Origin: Clostridia bacterium
Lineage (GTDB): Bacteria > Bacillota > Clostridia > Oscillospirales > Acutalibacteraceae
NCBI GenBank assembly: GCA_017437165.1
Contig: JAFSBS010000230.1
Coordinates: 1-6,334 of the forward strand
Length of the DNA stretch: 6,334 nt
Reading direction: 5' to 3'
The translations under genes and the position numbers were made by a program. The notes beneath the pieces were generated by a model. It was not told the origin of the DNA. It was given only the letters and a program-made list of their open reading frames with translations, and made no database searches. Below are positions 1-6,199 of this stretch, piece after piece; within the stretch, counting starts at the first letter, position 1; the number at the start of each line of letters is the position of its first letter.

Positions 1-209
1 AGTTTTGGTAACTCTTTTAAAATTTCTTTTGTGATTGCAACTTTGTTTACAATTAACACTTCAGCGTCTTTTGCTCTTTCTATTACTGATTCGGGTGGGG
101 TTCTGTCGTAAATAGTAAGGTTAAATACACTTTCAAGATAATCCCAGTTTAAATCACCGGGGTTTTCTGTGTATCCGTCAAGAATAACAGCGTTTAATTT
201 ATTTTTCAT
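1..209 (-). CDS. D-2-hydroxyacid dehydrogenase, glycerate dehydrogenase type (N-terminal part, runs off left edge)
   Basis: An open frame starts at the ATG complementary to 207-209 and is still open at base 1, giving 69 N-terminal residues. The start reads MKNKLNAVILDGYTENPGDL, followed by a segment with YDRTPPE and then VLIVNKVAITKE. The ILDGYT..NPGDL..W and YDRTPP pattern is typical of the N-terminal catalytic domain of NAD-dependent D-2-hydroxyacid dehydrogenases annotated as glycerate dehydrogenase/hydroxypyruvate reductase. Family members reduce 2-keto acids such as hydroxypyruvate to D-2-hydroxy acids in the cytoplasm. The Rossmann NAD-binding domain and the catalytic Arg/Glu/His lie outside the window, so exact substrate cannot be judged. 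The ribosome site is weak (GTGAG about 7 nt upstream). The gene is divergent from the operon starting at 359 and has its own promoter at 241-269. Confidence 0.85.
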   Translation of the reverse strand, partial: MKNKLNAVILDGYTENPGDLNWDYLESVFNLTIYDRTPPESVIERAKDAEVLIVNKVAITKEILKELPK

Positions 210-237
210 AACATCAACTCACTTTTTAATACTAATG

Positions 238-294
238 AGTATAATAACAAAAATATATATCTTTTTCAATACTGTGTTTTGTTGTTATTATACT
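238..294. repeat. 13-bp perfect inverted repeat between divergent promoters (possible operator)
   Basis: AGTATAATAACAA at 238-250 is repeated as its exact reverse complement at 282-294, with a 31-nt spacer. The left arm overlaps the -10 of the leftward promoter and the right arm abuts the -35 of the rightward promoter at 294. Arm centres are 44 bp apart, about four helical turns. Each arm also contains TATAAT, so part of the symmetry may simply reflect promoter-like AT-rich sequence. A 9-bp direct repeat, TACTAATGA, flanks the pair at 230-238 and 335-343. A role as regulator binding site is inference. Confidence 0.45.
241..269 (-). promoter_or_regulatory. Sigma-A-like promoter for the minus-strand dehydrogenase
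   Basis: On the minus strand a -35 box TTGAAA (269-264) is separated by 17 nt from a -10 box TATTAT (246-241). This places the start point near 234, about 25 nt upstream of the dehydrogenase ATG. A slightly offset -10 (TATACT, 243-238) is an alternative. The -10 lies inside the left arm of the 238-294 inverted repeat, so a factor bound there could block this promoter. Confidence 0.6.
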
Positions 295-322
295 TGACCA
301 ATTTCATAAAATGTTATAAAAT
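294..322 (+). promoter_or_regulatory. Sigma-A-like promoter of the four-gene operon
   Basis: TTGACC at 294-299 and TAAAAT at 317-322 are separated by 17 nt, close to the vegetative consensus. The predicted start point is near 329, leaving a leader of roughly 30 nt. This leader is too short for a riboswitch. No further promoter is evident inside the operon, where gene gaps are 4, 1 and 1 nt, so all four genes are probably transcribed from here. Confidence 0.65.
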
Positions 323-343
323 GATAAAGATTGGTACTAATGA

Positions 344-351
344 TAGGTAGG
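344..351 (+). promoter_or_regulatory. Ribosome binding site supporting a TTG start
   Basis: AGGTAGGT at 344-351 sits 7 nt before the TTG at 359-361. No in-frame ATG or GTG lies close by, and the next residues (KKFKKRSK) form a natural cytoplasmic lead-in to the first membrane segment. This supports initiation at TTG. Confidence 0.55.
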
Positions 352-358
352 TAATTGC

Positions 359-1102
359 TTGAAGAAATTCAAAAAACGAAGCAAGGAAGAAAAGCGTTCG
401 CTTGTTTTAAAAATAGTGAGTATTGTCTGCTTTGCAGTTGCTTTATTTCTTGTTTTTTTAACTTATTTCGTAACTTTACCGCAAATACAATCACGTATTA
501 TAGAAATACAAGATTGGTTTAATAAAATTGAAATGTTTATTGGTAGTCTTAATAAACTCGGTGCTTTTTTTACGGTTATAGCACTTTTTGTGATTAAAGG
601 TGTTTTCCCGTTCTTACCACTTTCAGTCTTGTTTATTAGCACCGGACTTGTTTTCCCGGCACCATTGGCGGCAATTATAAATATTTTAGGTTTTGCTATA
701 CTTGTTTCTATTAAGTATATATGGGGCAAAAAACTTGGGGGCGGTAGTGCCCACAAGGTTTTAGTCAAGTCAGAGGTTGTTTACGATTTTATGGATTTAG
801 GTGGCAAAGGTAACTGGTGGATGCTCGTAATTTTACGATTTGTACCATTTATACCTATAAACACAGTAAGCAGAATTTACGGTGCTACCTCAATGGATTA
901 CTGGCGTTTCTGTCTTTTCTCTGTTTTAGGTTTTTTACCGAGAATTGTTATGTGGAGTATAATCGGTGTAAATATTACAAATCCGTTCTCGGTTGAATTT
1001 ATGGCTCCTATTATTATACTTTTAGCAATAAGCGGGATTTCCGTTTTGGTATTACGCACAATGTTAAATTATATAGACAAAAACAAAAAGAAAGAGAGTT
1101 AA
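359..1102 (+). CDS. TVP38/TMEM64 (VTT-domain, DedA-superfamily) membrane protein
   Basis: This is a 247-residue integral membrane protein starting at TTG. It has a basic N-terminus (residues 1-17), a first transmembrane segment at about 18-38, hydrophobic segments at about 68-86 and 88-120, a re-entrant or membrane region at about 155-175, a further segment at about 184-204, a last one at about 214-233, and a basic tail. The VTT-domain signature is visible as LRFVPFIPINTVSRIYGAT (159-177) followed by YWRFCLFSVLGFLPR (181-195), matching the family pattern of R..P..P...v....G......F......G..PR. VTT/DedA proteins are linked in other organisms to lipid scrambling, undecaprenyl-phosphate or lipid transport and membrane homeostasis; the substrate of this member is unknown. 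It is the first gene of the operon, 4 nt ahead of the kinase. Family assignment is firm, role is not. Confidence 0.85.
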   Translation: MKKFKKRSKEEKRSLVLKIVSIVCFAVALFLVFLTYFVTLPQIQSRIIEIQDWFNKIEMFIGSLNKLGAFFTVIALFVIKGVFPFLPLSVLFISTGLVFPAPLAAIINILGFAILVSIKYIWGKKLGGGSAHKVLVKSEVVYDFMDLGGKGNWWMLVILRFVPFIPINTVSRIYGATSMDYWRFCLFSVLGFLPRIVMWSIIGVNITNPFSVEFMAPIIILLAISGISVLVLRTMLNYIDKNKKKES

Positions 1103-1106
1103 AATT

Positions 1107-2366
1107 ATGAAAATTCAGGAAATCAACTCACAGGACTTTTTTAAAAGATTAGAAGCTGTTTATGGTAGTGATGCAAAAAGACAACAAGAAAGATATATGA
1201 CTCTTTCTGAAAGTTTCAAAAAAGATTTTGGCGATAATGCCGATGTAAGATTCTTCTCTGCACCCGGCAGAACTGAAGTGGGCGGTAACCATACTGACCA
1301 TAACAATGGTAAAGTTTTAGCTGCCGCTATAAATCTTGATGCAGTAGCAATAGCGGAAAAAAGAGATGACTTAATTATAAACGTGAATTCACAAGGTTAT
1401 TCACCGCTTACAGTAGATTCAGGTGATCTTGAAATAAAAGATAACGAAGCTGGTAAATCAGAAGCACTTATACGTGGTGTATGTGCAAGATTTAAAGAAC
1501 TCGGTTACAATTACGGAGGATTTAATGCAAGTATAACTTCAGAAGTTCTTTCGGGTTCAGGTCTTTCTTCATCTGCTGCTTACGAAGTACTTATCGGCAC
1601 AATACTCAATTACTTATACAATGATGGTAAAATAAATGCAGTTGAAATTGCTTGTATTTCACAGTATGCAGAAAATGTTTACTTCAAAAAACCTTGTGGA
1701 CTTATGGATCAGACCGCTTGCTCAGTAGGTGGATTTGTTCAGATTGACTTTAAGGACACGAAAAATCCTGTTATAAATAAAGTCGATTTCAATTTAGATG
1801 AATTTGACCACGCTCTTTGTATTGTTGATACAGGTGGGAATCACGCAGATTTAACAGACGATTACGCTTCTATAAGATTAGAAATGAACTCTGTTGCAGA
1901 GTATTTGGGAAAATCTGTTTTAAGAGAAGTAGAACCATCTGAAGTGTTTGAGAAAATGGGCGAAATAAGAAAGCAAACAGGCGATAGAGCAATAGAAAGA
2001 GCAATTCACTTCTACAACGAAAACAGTCGTGTTGAAAGATTAGCTTCCGCTTTAGATAAAAAAGATTTCGATGAATTCAAATCAATTATTATTGAAAGCG
2101 GTAAATCTTCTTATATGTATAACCAGAACTGTTTTACAGTTAAAAACCCTGAAAGTCAACCGGTAGCACTTGCTCTTTGTTTAACAGAAGAATTATTAAA
2201 AGGCAAAGCAGCTTACAGAGTTCACGGTGGTGGATTTGCGGGTACTATTCAGGTTTTCTTGCCAAAATCAGAAATCGAAAATTACACTACCGCTATGAAA
2301 AAAGTGTTTGGCGAAAATTCTTGCTATATTCTTTCGGTAAGAAGCCATGGTGGTTGCGAAATTTAA
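1107..2366 (+). CDS. GHMP kinase of the galactokinase family with a substituted sugar-binding motif
   Basis: The protein has 419 residues, slightly longer than typical galactokinases (about 390). All three GHMP motifs are present: APGRTEVGGNHTDHNNG (52-68), the ATP phosphate loop SGSGLSSSAAYE (149-160), and a glycine-rich motif 3 RVHGGGFAGT (371-380). The catalytic Arg (R55) and the catalytic Asp in CGLMDQ (D201) are retained, so it should be an active ATP-dependent sugar kinase acting in the cytoplasm. Canonical galactokinases read R-V-N-L-I-G-E-H-T-D-Y; here it reads R-T-E-V-G-G-N-H-T-D-H. The Glu that contacts the galactose 6-hydroxyl (Glu43 in human GALK1) is Asn61. The neighbours are not Leloir genes (no galT or galE). 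It is probably annotated galactokinase by similarity, but substrate is uncertain. The ATG at 1107 has an AGAGAG ribosome site 8 nt upstream. Confidence 0.85.
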   Translation: MKIQEINSQDFFKRLEAVYGSDAKRQQERYMTLSESFKKDFGDNADVRFFSAPGRTEVGGNHTDHNNGKVLAAAINLDAVAIAEKRDDLIINVNSQGYSPLTVDSGDLEIKDNEAGKSEALIRGVCARFKELGYNYGGFNASITSEVLSGSGLSSSAAYEVLIGTILNYLYNDGKINAVEIACISQYAENVYFKKPCGLMDQTACSVGGFVQIDFKDTKNPVINKVDFNLDEFDHALCIVDTGGNHADLTDDYASIRLEMNSVAEYLGKSVLREVEPSEVFEKMGEIRKQTGDRAIERAIHFYNENSRVERLASALDKKDFDEFKSIIIESGKSSYMYNQNCFTVKNPESQPVALALCLTEELLKGKAAYRVHGGGFAGTIQVFLPKSEIENYTTAMKKVFGENSCYILSVRSHGGCEI

Positions 2367-2367
2367 T

Positions 2368-3102
2368 ATGATTAAAGAAATTGAAAGATTCGAGGAATTT
2401 AACGGTGTTAATTCACCGTTAATCCCTCGTATTTTTAGTGCTTTTAAATATAAGTCGGGTAGCGATAATGCGTTGAAACAGATTACAGATGATGGTGTTA
2501 TAACTGCTTTTTTATCATCAATAGATACTAATTTTACTCTTATTGCAACTGAAAATGCAGATTTGTGTGAAATAAAAGAATTTCTTGAGTTTTTTGGATG
2601 TAATTCTGTTGTTTCAGATGTGCCGTTGAGTACATCTGCAAAAAAATATTCAGTTTTTAAATCTGAAAACAACAATTTTTCAGAAAGTTGTATTGATTAT
2701 TGTAGTTTGGATATTACTTCAAATATTACTCAATACAAAGATTTTCACTCTCTGCTTTTTGTAGATAATAAGAGTGTTTTTGATTCGTGGTACTGCGATT
2801 TTTCAAAGAAAATAGTAAATAATGATGCAAAAGCAATTTGTCTGAAACAATCAGGTGAGTCCGTTTCGGTCGCTGCAGCACCAATGATTTACAAAAACAC
2901 CGCAATAATCTCCGGTGTTTATACTTTAGAAAGTTACAGAAACAAAGGTTTTTCAAAATTAACTATAAAGAAACTTATTGAAGAACTAAATAAAGACAAT
3001 GTAACAGAAATATATTTATGGTGCGAAAAACACCTTGAAGAATTTTATAATAAACTTGGCTTTGAAAAAGTCGGTGATGTATATATAGAAACGGAGTTTT
3101 AA
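2368..3102 (+). CDS. GNAT-family N-acetyltransferase-like protein
   Basis: The start at 2368 gives 244 residues and begins 1 nt after the kinase stop, as expected for translational coupling. An in-frame ATG at 2347 would add seven residues (MVVAKFN) and overlap the kinase; neither start has a strong ribosome site, and MIKEIERF looks like the natural N-terminus. The C-terminal third carries the GNAT fold: strand and acetyl-CoA loop at 180-204, including YRNKGFSKL (R191, G194), a strand TEIYLWCE (213-220), and the closing motif FYNKLGFEKVGD (226-237). The usual last Gly/Ala of the R-x-x-G-x-G/A loop is Ser196. The first 160 residues show no clear motif and may be a substrate-binding or degenerate second domain. 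Expected activity is transfer of acetyl from acetyl-CoA to an amine; the substrate is unknown. The next gene starts 1 nt downstream. Confidence 0.75.
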   Translation: MIKEIERFEEFNGVNSPLIPRIFSAFKYKSGSDNALKQITDDGVITAFLSSIDTNFTLIATENADLCEIKEFLEFFGCNSVVSDVPLSTSAKKYSVFKSENNNFSESCIDYCSLDITSNITQYKDFHSLLFVDNKSVFDSWYCDFSKKIVNNDAKAICLKQSGESVSVAAAPMIYKNTAIISGVYTLESYRNKGFSKLTIKKLIEELNKDNVTEIYLWCEKHLEEFYNKLGFEKVGDVYIETEF

Positions 3103-3103
3103 G

Positions 3104-4363
3104 ATGAGTTTTTTTGAATTCAGTGAAAAGACAAATGAACTTACAAAAATCGCTATAAAAAAAGCGAAAGAGCAATTTGAAAAAATAGATGAAATAACAG
3201 AGTACAATCAGCAAAGAGTCTTAAAGGCATTTATAAATCATGGTGTTTGTGAATCTCACTTTGTTGCGTCAACAGGTTATGGTTACGGCGACAGAGGGCG
3301 CGAAGTTTTAGATGAGGTAACTGCTGAAATTTTCGGAGCAGAAGATGCTTTAATAAGACATAGTTTTGCAAGTGGTACTCATACACTTGCTGTAATGCTT
3401 TTTGGTGTTTTAAGACCGGGTGACAAAGTTCTTTCTGCAACAGGTTTACCTTATGACACAATTCATTCTGTAATAGGTCTTACAGGGGAAGGTATGGGTT
3501 CATTAAAAGACTTCGGAATAAGTTTTGAAATATTAGATTTATTACCTGATGGCACAGTCGATTTTGACGGTTTACAGGAAAAATTGAAACAAGAAAATTA
3601 TAAAGCAGTTTATATTCAACGCTCACGAGGTTATTCTTTAAGACCAACTTTGACTTCAAATGAAATAAAAAGAATTGTTGATATCACAAAACAGAACAGT
3701 AAAGCAATTACAGTACTTGATAACTGTTACGGTGAATTCACAGAAAAAGTGATGCCGGGCGAAATTGGAGTTGATATTTTTGCAGGTTCTTTAATTAAAA
3801 ATCCGGGTGGCGGTATTGCAAAATGTGGAGGTTATATTGCCGGCAGAAAAGATTTGATTGAACTATGTTCATACAGAATGACTACACCGGGTATAGGTCG
3901 TGAAGTAGGTGCTACACTCGGTAATACACGAGATATTTTTATGGGACTTTTTTCAGCTCCACACGTAACAGGTGAAGCACTTAAAACTGCAGTTTTCACC
4001 GCTGCATTATTTAAGGAAATGGGTTACGAAGTGTCACCGGAATATGACGAAACAAGAGCAGATATTATTCAGAGTGTAAAACTTGAGACACCTGAAAAAC
4101 TCGTTGCGTTCTGTCAGGGGCTTCAGAGTGGCTCTGCAATAGATAGTTTTGTTGTACCTGAACCTTGGGCAATGCCGGGGTATGACAGTGATGTAATAAT
4201 GGCAGCGGGTGCTTTTACAAACGGTTCTTCTATTGAACTTTCTGCTGATGCACCTTTAAGAGAACCATTTGCGGTATGGCTCCAGGGTGGTCTTAACTTC
4301 CATAGTGCGAAAATCGGTGTAATGTTGGGAGCAGAACGAGTTTTGAAAATCCGGAATGCATAA
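3104..4363 (+). CDS. Methionine gamma-lyase family / aluminium-resistance (YnbB-type) PLP enzyme
   Basis: The protein has 419 residues, the normal length for this fold-type I PLP family (Pfam Alum_res). It shows STGYGYGDRGRE (56-67), the cofactor-phosphate loop FASGTHT (88-94), VLDNCYGEF (204-212) with D206 expected to contact the PLP pyridine nitrogen, and SLIKNPGGG (229-237) with K232 as the likely Schiff-base lysine. C-terminal motifs include EPWAMPGYDSDV and FTNGSSIELSADAPLR. Members are named for similarity to methionine gamma-lyase and an aluminium-tolerance phenotype; their true substrate is poorly defined, so C-S lyase activity is an inference. A good ribosome site (GGAG, 3093-3096) lies 7 nt before the ATG, and the gene follows the acetyltransferase by 1 nt, making it the last gene of the operon. 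Its last codons (KIRNA and stop) lie in the repeat that begins near 4351. Confidence 0.88.
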   Translation: MSFFEFSEKTNELTKIAIKKAKEQFEKIDEITEYNQQRVLKAFINHGVCESHFVASTGYGYGDRGREVLDEVTAEIFGAEDALIRHSFASGTHTLAVMLFGVLRPGDKVLSATGLPYDTIHSVIGLTGEGMGSLKDFGISFEILDLLPDGTVDFDGLQEKLKQENYKAVYIQRSRGYSLRPTLTSNEIKRIVDITKQNSKAITVLDNCYGEFTEKVMPGEIGVDIFAGSLIKNPGGGIAKCGGYIAGRKDLIELCSYRMTTPGIGREVGATLGNTRDIFMGLFSAPHVTGEALKTAVFTAALFKEMGYEVSPEYDETRADIIQSVKLETPEKLVAFCQGLQSGSAIDSFVVPEPWAMPGYDSDVIMAAGAFTNGSSIELSADAPLREPFAVWLQGGLNFHSAKIGVMLGAERVLKIRNA

Positions 4364-4376
4364 TGCAGAATTTTGT

Positions 4377-4408
4377 AATTGAAAAATGAAAGTTGAAAAT
4401 TGAAAATT
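4377..4408 (+). repeat. Left arm: AATT plus four 7-bp GAAAATT-type units
   Basis: After AATT (4377-4380) there are four consecutive 7-bp units: GAAAAAT, GAAAGTT, GAAAATT and GAAAATT (4381-4408). The exact 7-nt period and the equal unit count on the other arm argue that it is a real repeat and not chance AT-richness. The 7-nt period is far too short for a CRISPR array. Confidence 0.65.
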
Positions 4409-4445
4409 TTGGGACCTGCGGTGGCAATTATAAAGTTTTAATAAA

Positions 4446-4511
4446 AACTACATTCAATTATTTTAGATTTACGGAAAATCTTTAAATGATAGAATGTAGT
4501 TATTTTTATTC
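4446..4511. terminator. Long hairpin, probable bidirectional terminator between convergent genes
   Basis: AACTACATTC (4446-4455) pairs perfectly with GAATGTAGTT (4492-4501). After a one-base mismatch, 4457-4463 pairs with 4484-4490 (7 bp including one G-U), and the inner AGATTT (4465-4470) pairs with AAATCT (4476-4481) around the loop ACGGA. In all there are about 23 paired positions. The plus strand continues as TATTTTTATT (4502-4511) and the minus strand exits through another T-rich stretch (TTTATTAAAAC). The position between converging genes fits a shared terminator. The stem is AT-rich, so termination strength is uncertain. Confidence 0.65.
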
Positions 4512-4527
4512 ATATTCAATTACAATC

Positions 4528-4548
4528 AAACGCGTAGCGTTTCCGGAA
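4528..4548. repeat. Adjoining palindromes AAACGC-GTA-GCGTTT and TTCCGGAA
   Basis: AAACGC (4528-4533) and GCGTTT (4537-4542) are perfect inverted arms around GTA. They overlap by two bases the 8-bp perfect palindrome TTCCGGAA (4541-4548), which touches the right 7-bp array. A CCGGAA also occurs at 4351-4356 on the other side. These are the most GC-rich bases in the intergenic region and look like structural parts of the repeat element. Confidence 0.5.
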
Positions 4549-4578
4549 TTCTCAATTCTCCATTTTCAATTTTCAATT
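4547..4578 (-). repeat. Right arm: AATT plus four 7-bp GAAAATT-type units, inverted
   Basis: Read on the minus strand from 4578, AATT is followed by GAAAATT, GAAAATG, GAGAATT and GAGAATT, ending at 4547. It is an inverted copy of the left arm at 27 of 32 positions. The minus-strand PBP gene ends inside it: the codons for the last residues and the TGA stop (4568-4566) are made from repeat sequence. Confidence 0.65.
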
Positions 4579-6164
4579 CTATTATGAATATAAATCTCCT
4601 CAGCAACCTCTTTAAATGCCGGTGCGCAATCAATTCCACCTGAAATACCGTTTTCTTTCATTATGCAAATAACATATTGGGGTTTTTCGTAAGGAAAAAA
4701 TCCGACATACCACGAGTGTTTAATTTCTACACCATTTTCATTATATTGTCCACTCTGGGCGGTAGCGGTCTTACCACAAGAGAGAAAAAGTGAAGTGAAA
4801 GCAGATTTACCGGTACCTTCTTGAACTACATTGAGAAGACATTCTTTTAAAATATCACAGGTTTCAGTGTTCAGTATTTTTTTGCCTGTTTGTTTACTGC
4901 CACTTGAGAATTTTTCGTTTTCATCAATATAACCTTTTATTAAAGTCGGCTCGTTATAATAACCACCATTAGCAATTACTGCGTAACAATTTGATATTTG
5001 CAAAGGTGTAGCAAGTAGTGAACCTTGCCCGAACCCTAAATTGCCTAAAGAGGCATTACTGTTTAATTCTTCTTCCTTTGGTAAATTGCCTTTATCTGTA
5101 AAATATCCGTTACCAAAATCAGCGGCTTTGTTAAAACCTAATTCTGTTGCAGTATTCAATAAATCTTCTGTGCCTACAATGCAACTTAATTCTATAAAAT
5201 ATGGGTTACAGGAGTAGGTCATGGCACTTTTTAAGTCCATTTCTCCGTGTCCGTCTTTTTTGCTGCAATTGAAAGTATTGTTACTTTTTGTAATGTTGCC
5301 TTTGCACTCATAAATCAAACTATTTTTATTGTTTTCAATTGCGGAAATAGCGGTAACTACCTTAAAAACAGAACCTACCGCATACTCCGAAAATGCACGG
5401 TTTATAAATGGTGAGTTTATATTCTGTAAAGAATTGTTTAAATTACTTCTGTCAATTACAGGTGTTGAGGCACACGCTAAAATTTCACTTGTATTTACAT
5501 CTAAAACAATACCGCAACCAACATCTATATTGTGATTTATCAACGCGTTTTCAACTATTTTCTGAATATCTTTGTCAATTGTAAGCACAATTCCCGATTT
5601 ATTATTGTAATTGTCGTTATACACTTCAACCGCTTCACCGTTTAAAACTCTCCCTAAAGCATCACAATGGTATTTTAAAGAAAGTGAACCTCCTGTTTTT
5701 TCTAAAATGTCATTGTAATATTTTTCAATTCCGTACATTCCTTTATCATTACTGCAATAACCCAATATATGACAAAGTGAATTTTTTTCATACCGCTCAA
5801 AAGTGGTAAGTGTCAGAATATCATTTGAATTCTCAAAGAAATCAAATGAAGGTACAGTTGTAGTGACCAAATGTCCCTTTTTTAGTTCTTCTTTTACGTT
5901 ATCTTTATTTGTGAGTTTTTCACTTTCTAAAAATCCTTTTGCAGTCGGTTTAATACACGCTATATATTTTTCCTTGCTGTTTGTTATTCTGTTTAAATTT
6001 CTGTCGTAAACATTGCCACGGGTTTTTGAAATTGTGTTTGTTTTCATTGTGTTATCAGTACTCACAGAGTAAATGTTTTTGACTCCTAACATATAAATTC
6101 TGAAACTTAAAGACGAAAACGTAAGAAATATTATAAGGGTTAAAGATATAATCCGTTTTTTCAT
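4566..6164 (-). CDS. Class B penicillin-binding protein (FtsI/PBP2-type D,D-transpeptidase)
   Basis: From the ATG at 6164 the protein has 532 residues. It has a basic start (MKKR), a single membrane anchor at about 5-25, and the class B N-terminal motif TRGNVYDRN (48-56). A dimerisation or pedestal domain runs to about 200, and the transpeptidase domain covers about 215-525. Active-site motifs are SVFK (S265 nucleophile, K268), SCN (318-320), and KTATAQSG (465-472), where the usual KTG third motif reads KTA. Later family features are LGFGQGSLLATPLQ (376-389) and SWYVGFFP (484-491). It cross-links peptidoglycan on the outer membrane face. The frame extends upstream to a TTG at 6191, but that lacks a ribosome site, while GGTGAT precedes the 6164 ATG. 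No division-cluster genes adjoin, so FtsI, SpoVD or PbpA identity is unresolved. The C-terminal RIEN is encoded by the repeat. Confidence 0.9.
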   Translation of the reverse strand: MKKRIISLTLIIFLTFSSLSFRIYMLGVKNIYSVSTDNTMKTNTISKTRGNVYDRNLNRITNSKEKYIACIKPTAKGFLESEKLTNKDNVKEELKKGHLVTTTVPSFDFFENSNDILTLTTFERYEKNSLCHILGYCSNDKGMYGIEKYYNDILEKTGGSLSLKYHCDALGRVLNGEAVEVYNDNYNNKSGIVLTIDKDIQKIVENALINHNIDVGCGIVLDVNTSEILACASTPVIDRSNLNNSLQNINSPFINRAFSEYAVGSVFKVVTAISAIENNKNSLIYECKGNITKSNNTFNCSKKDGHGEMDLKSAMTYSCNPYFIELSCIVGTEDLLNTATELGFNKAADFGNGYFTDKGNLPKEEELNSNASLGNLGFGQGSLLATPLQISNCYAVIANGGYYNEPTLIKGYIDENEKFSSGSKQTGKKILNTETCDILKECLLNVVQEGTGKSAFTSLFLSCGKTATAQSGQYNENGVEIKHSWYVGFFPYEKPQYVICIMKENGISGGIDCAPAFKEVAEEIYIHNRIEN

Positions 6165-6173
6165 TTTATCACC

Positions 6174-6199
6174 AAGATTTATTGTTGACAAAAAATCTT
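6174..6199. repeat. 7-bp inverted repeat between the divergent PBP and tcdA genes
   Basis: AAGATTT (6174-6180) and AAATCTT (6193-6199) are perfect inverted arms with a 12-nt loop. The loop contains the TTGACA -35 box of the rightward promoter (6185-6190). In a leftward transcript the same hairpin would end directly before the GGTGAT ribosome site of the PBP gene. It could be an operator or an RNA hairpin limiting ribosome access; both are inference, and a 7-bp AT-rich match can arise by chance. Confidence 0.3.

Larger units (their letters stand above)
4351..4581. repeat. Composite repeat element filling the convergent intergenic region
   Basis: This stretch contains no gene. In order it holds CCGGAATGCATAATGCAG (4351-4368), a left array of 7-bp units (4377-4408), a segment with GGGACCTGCGGTGG (4411-4424), a long hairpin (4446-4501), a palindrome AAACGC-GTA-GCGTTT next to TTCCGGAA (4528-4548), and a right array in opposite orientation (4547-4578). 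The two 32-nt arrays are inverted copies matching at 27 of 32 positions. The element reaches into both flanking reading frames. The layout resembles dispersed non-coding or MITE-like repeats, but no transposase and no certain target-site duplication are visible here. Whether it is multicopy is unknown from this window. Confidence 0.55.

Noticed and set aside
323..358. Riboswitch or structured leader ahead of the operon
   Set aside because: The predicted leader is only about 30 nt and shows no stem followed by a terminator.
463..768. Minus-strand open frame of about 100 codons inside the VTT gene
   Set aside because: It lies wholly antisense to a clear membrane protein gene, and its composition reflects the complement of hydrophobic codons.
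2347..2367. Longer start of the GNAT-like gene at ATG 2347
   Set aside because: The added residues overlap the kinase 3' end without a well-spaced ribosome site. The ATG at 2368 gives a 1-nt gap like the next junction. The choice is not certain.
2268..2675. Minus-strand open frame of 135 codons across the kinase/GNAT junction
   Set aside because: It lies antisense to two well-supported genes, has no recognisable motif and no ribosome site, and is best explained as a shadow of AT-rich coding sequence.
4364..4560. Small protein gene in the convergent intergenic region
   Set aside because: No frame combines a start, a ribosome site and coding-like composition; the stretch is fully accounted for by repeats and hairpins.
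4377..4578. CRISPR array or replication iterons
   Set aside because: The unit is 7 bp with no spacers and only four copies per arm, with no cas genes and no replication initiator nearby.
6165..6191. Longer PBP start at TTG 6191 (adds MSTINLGDK)
   Set aside because: There is no ribosome site upstream of it and the extension overlaps the tcdA -35 box. The ATG at 6164 has GGTGAT just upstream and begins with MKKR before the membrane anchor.
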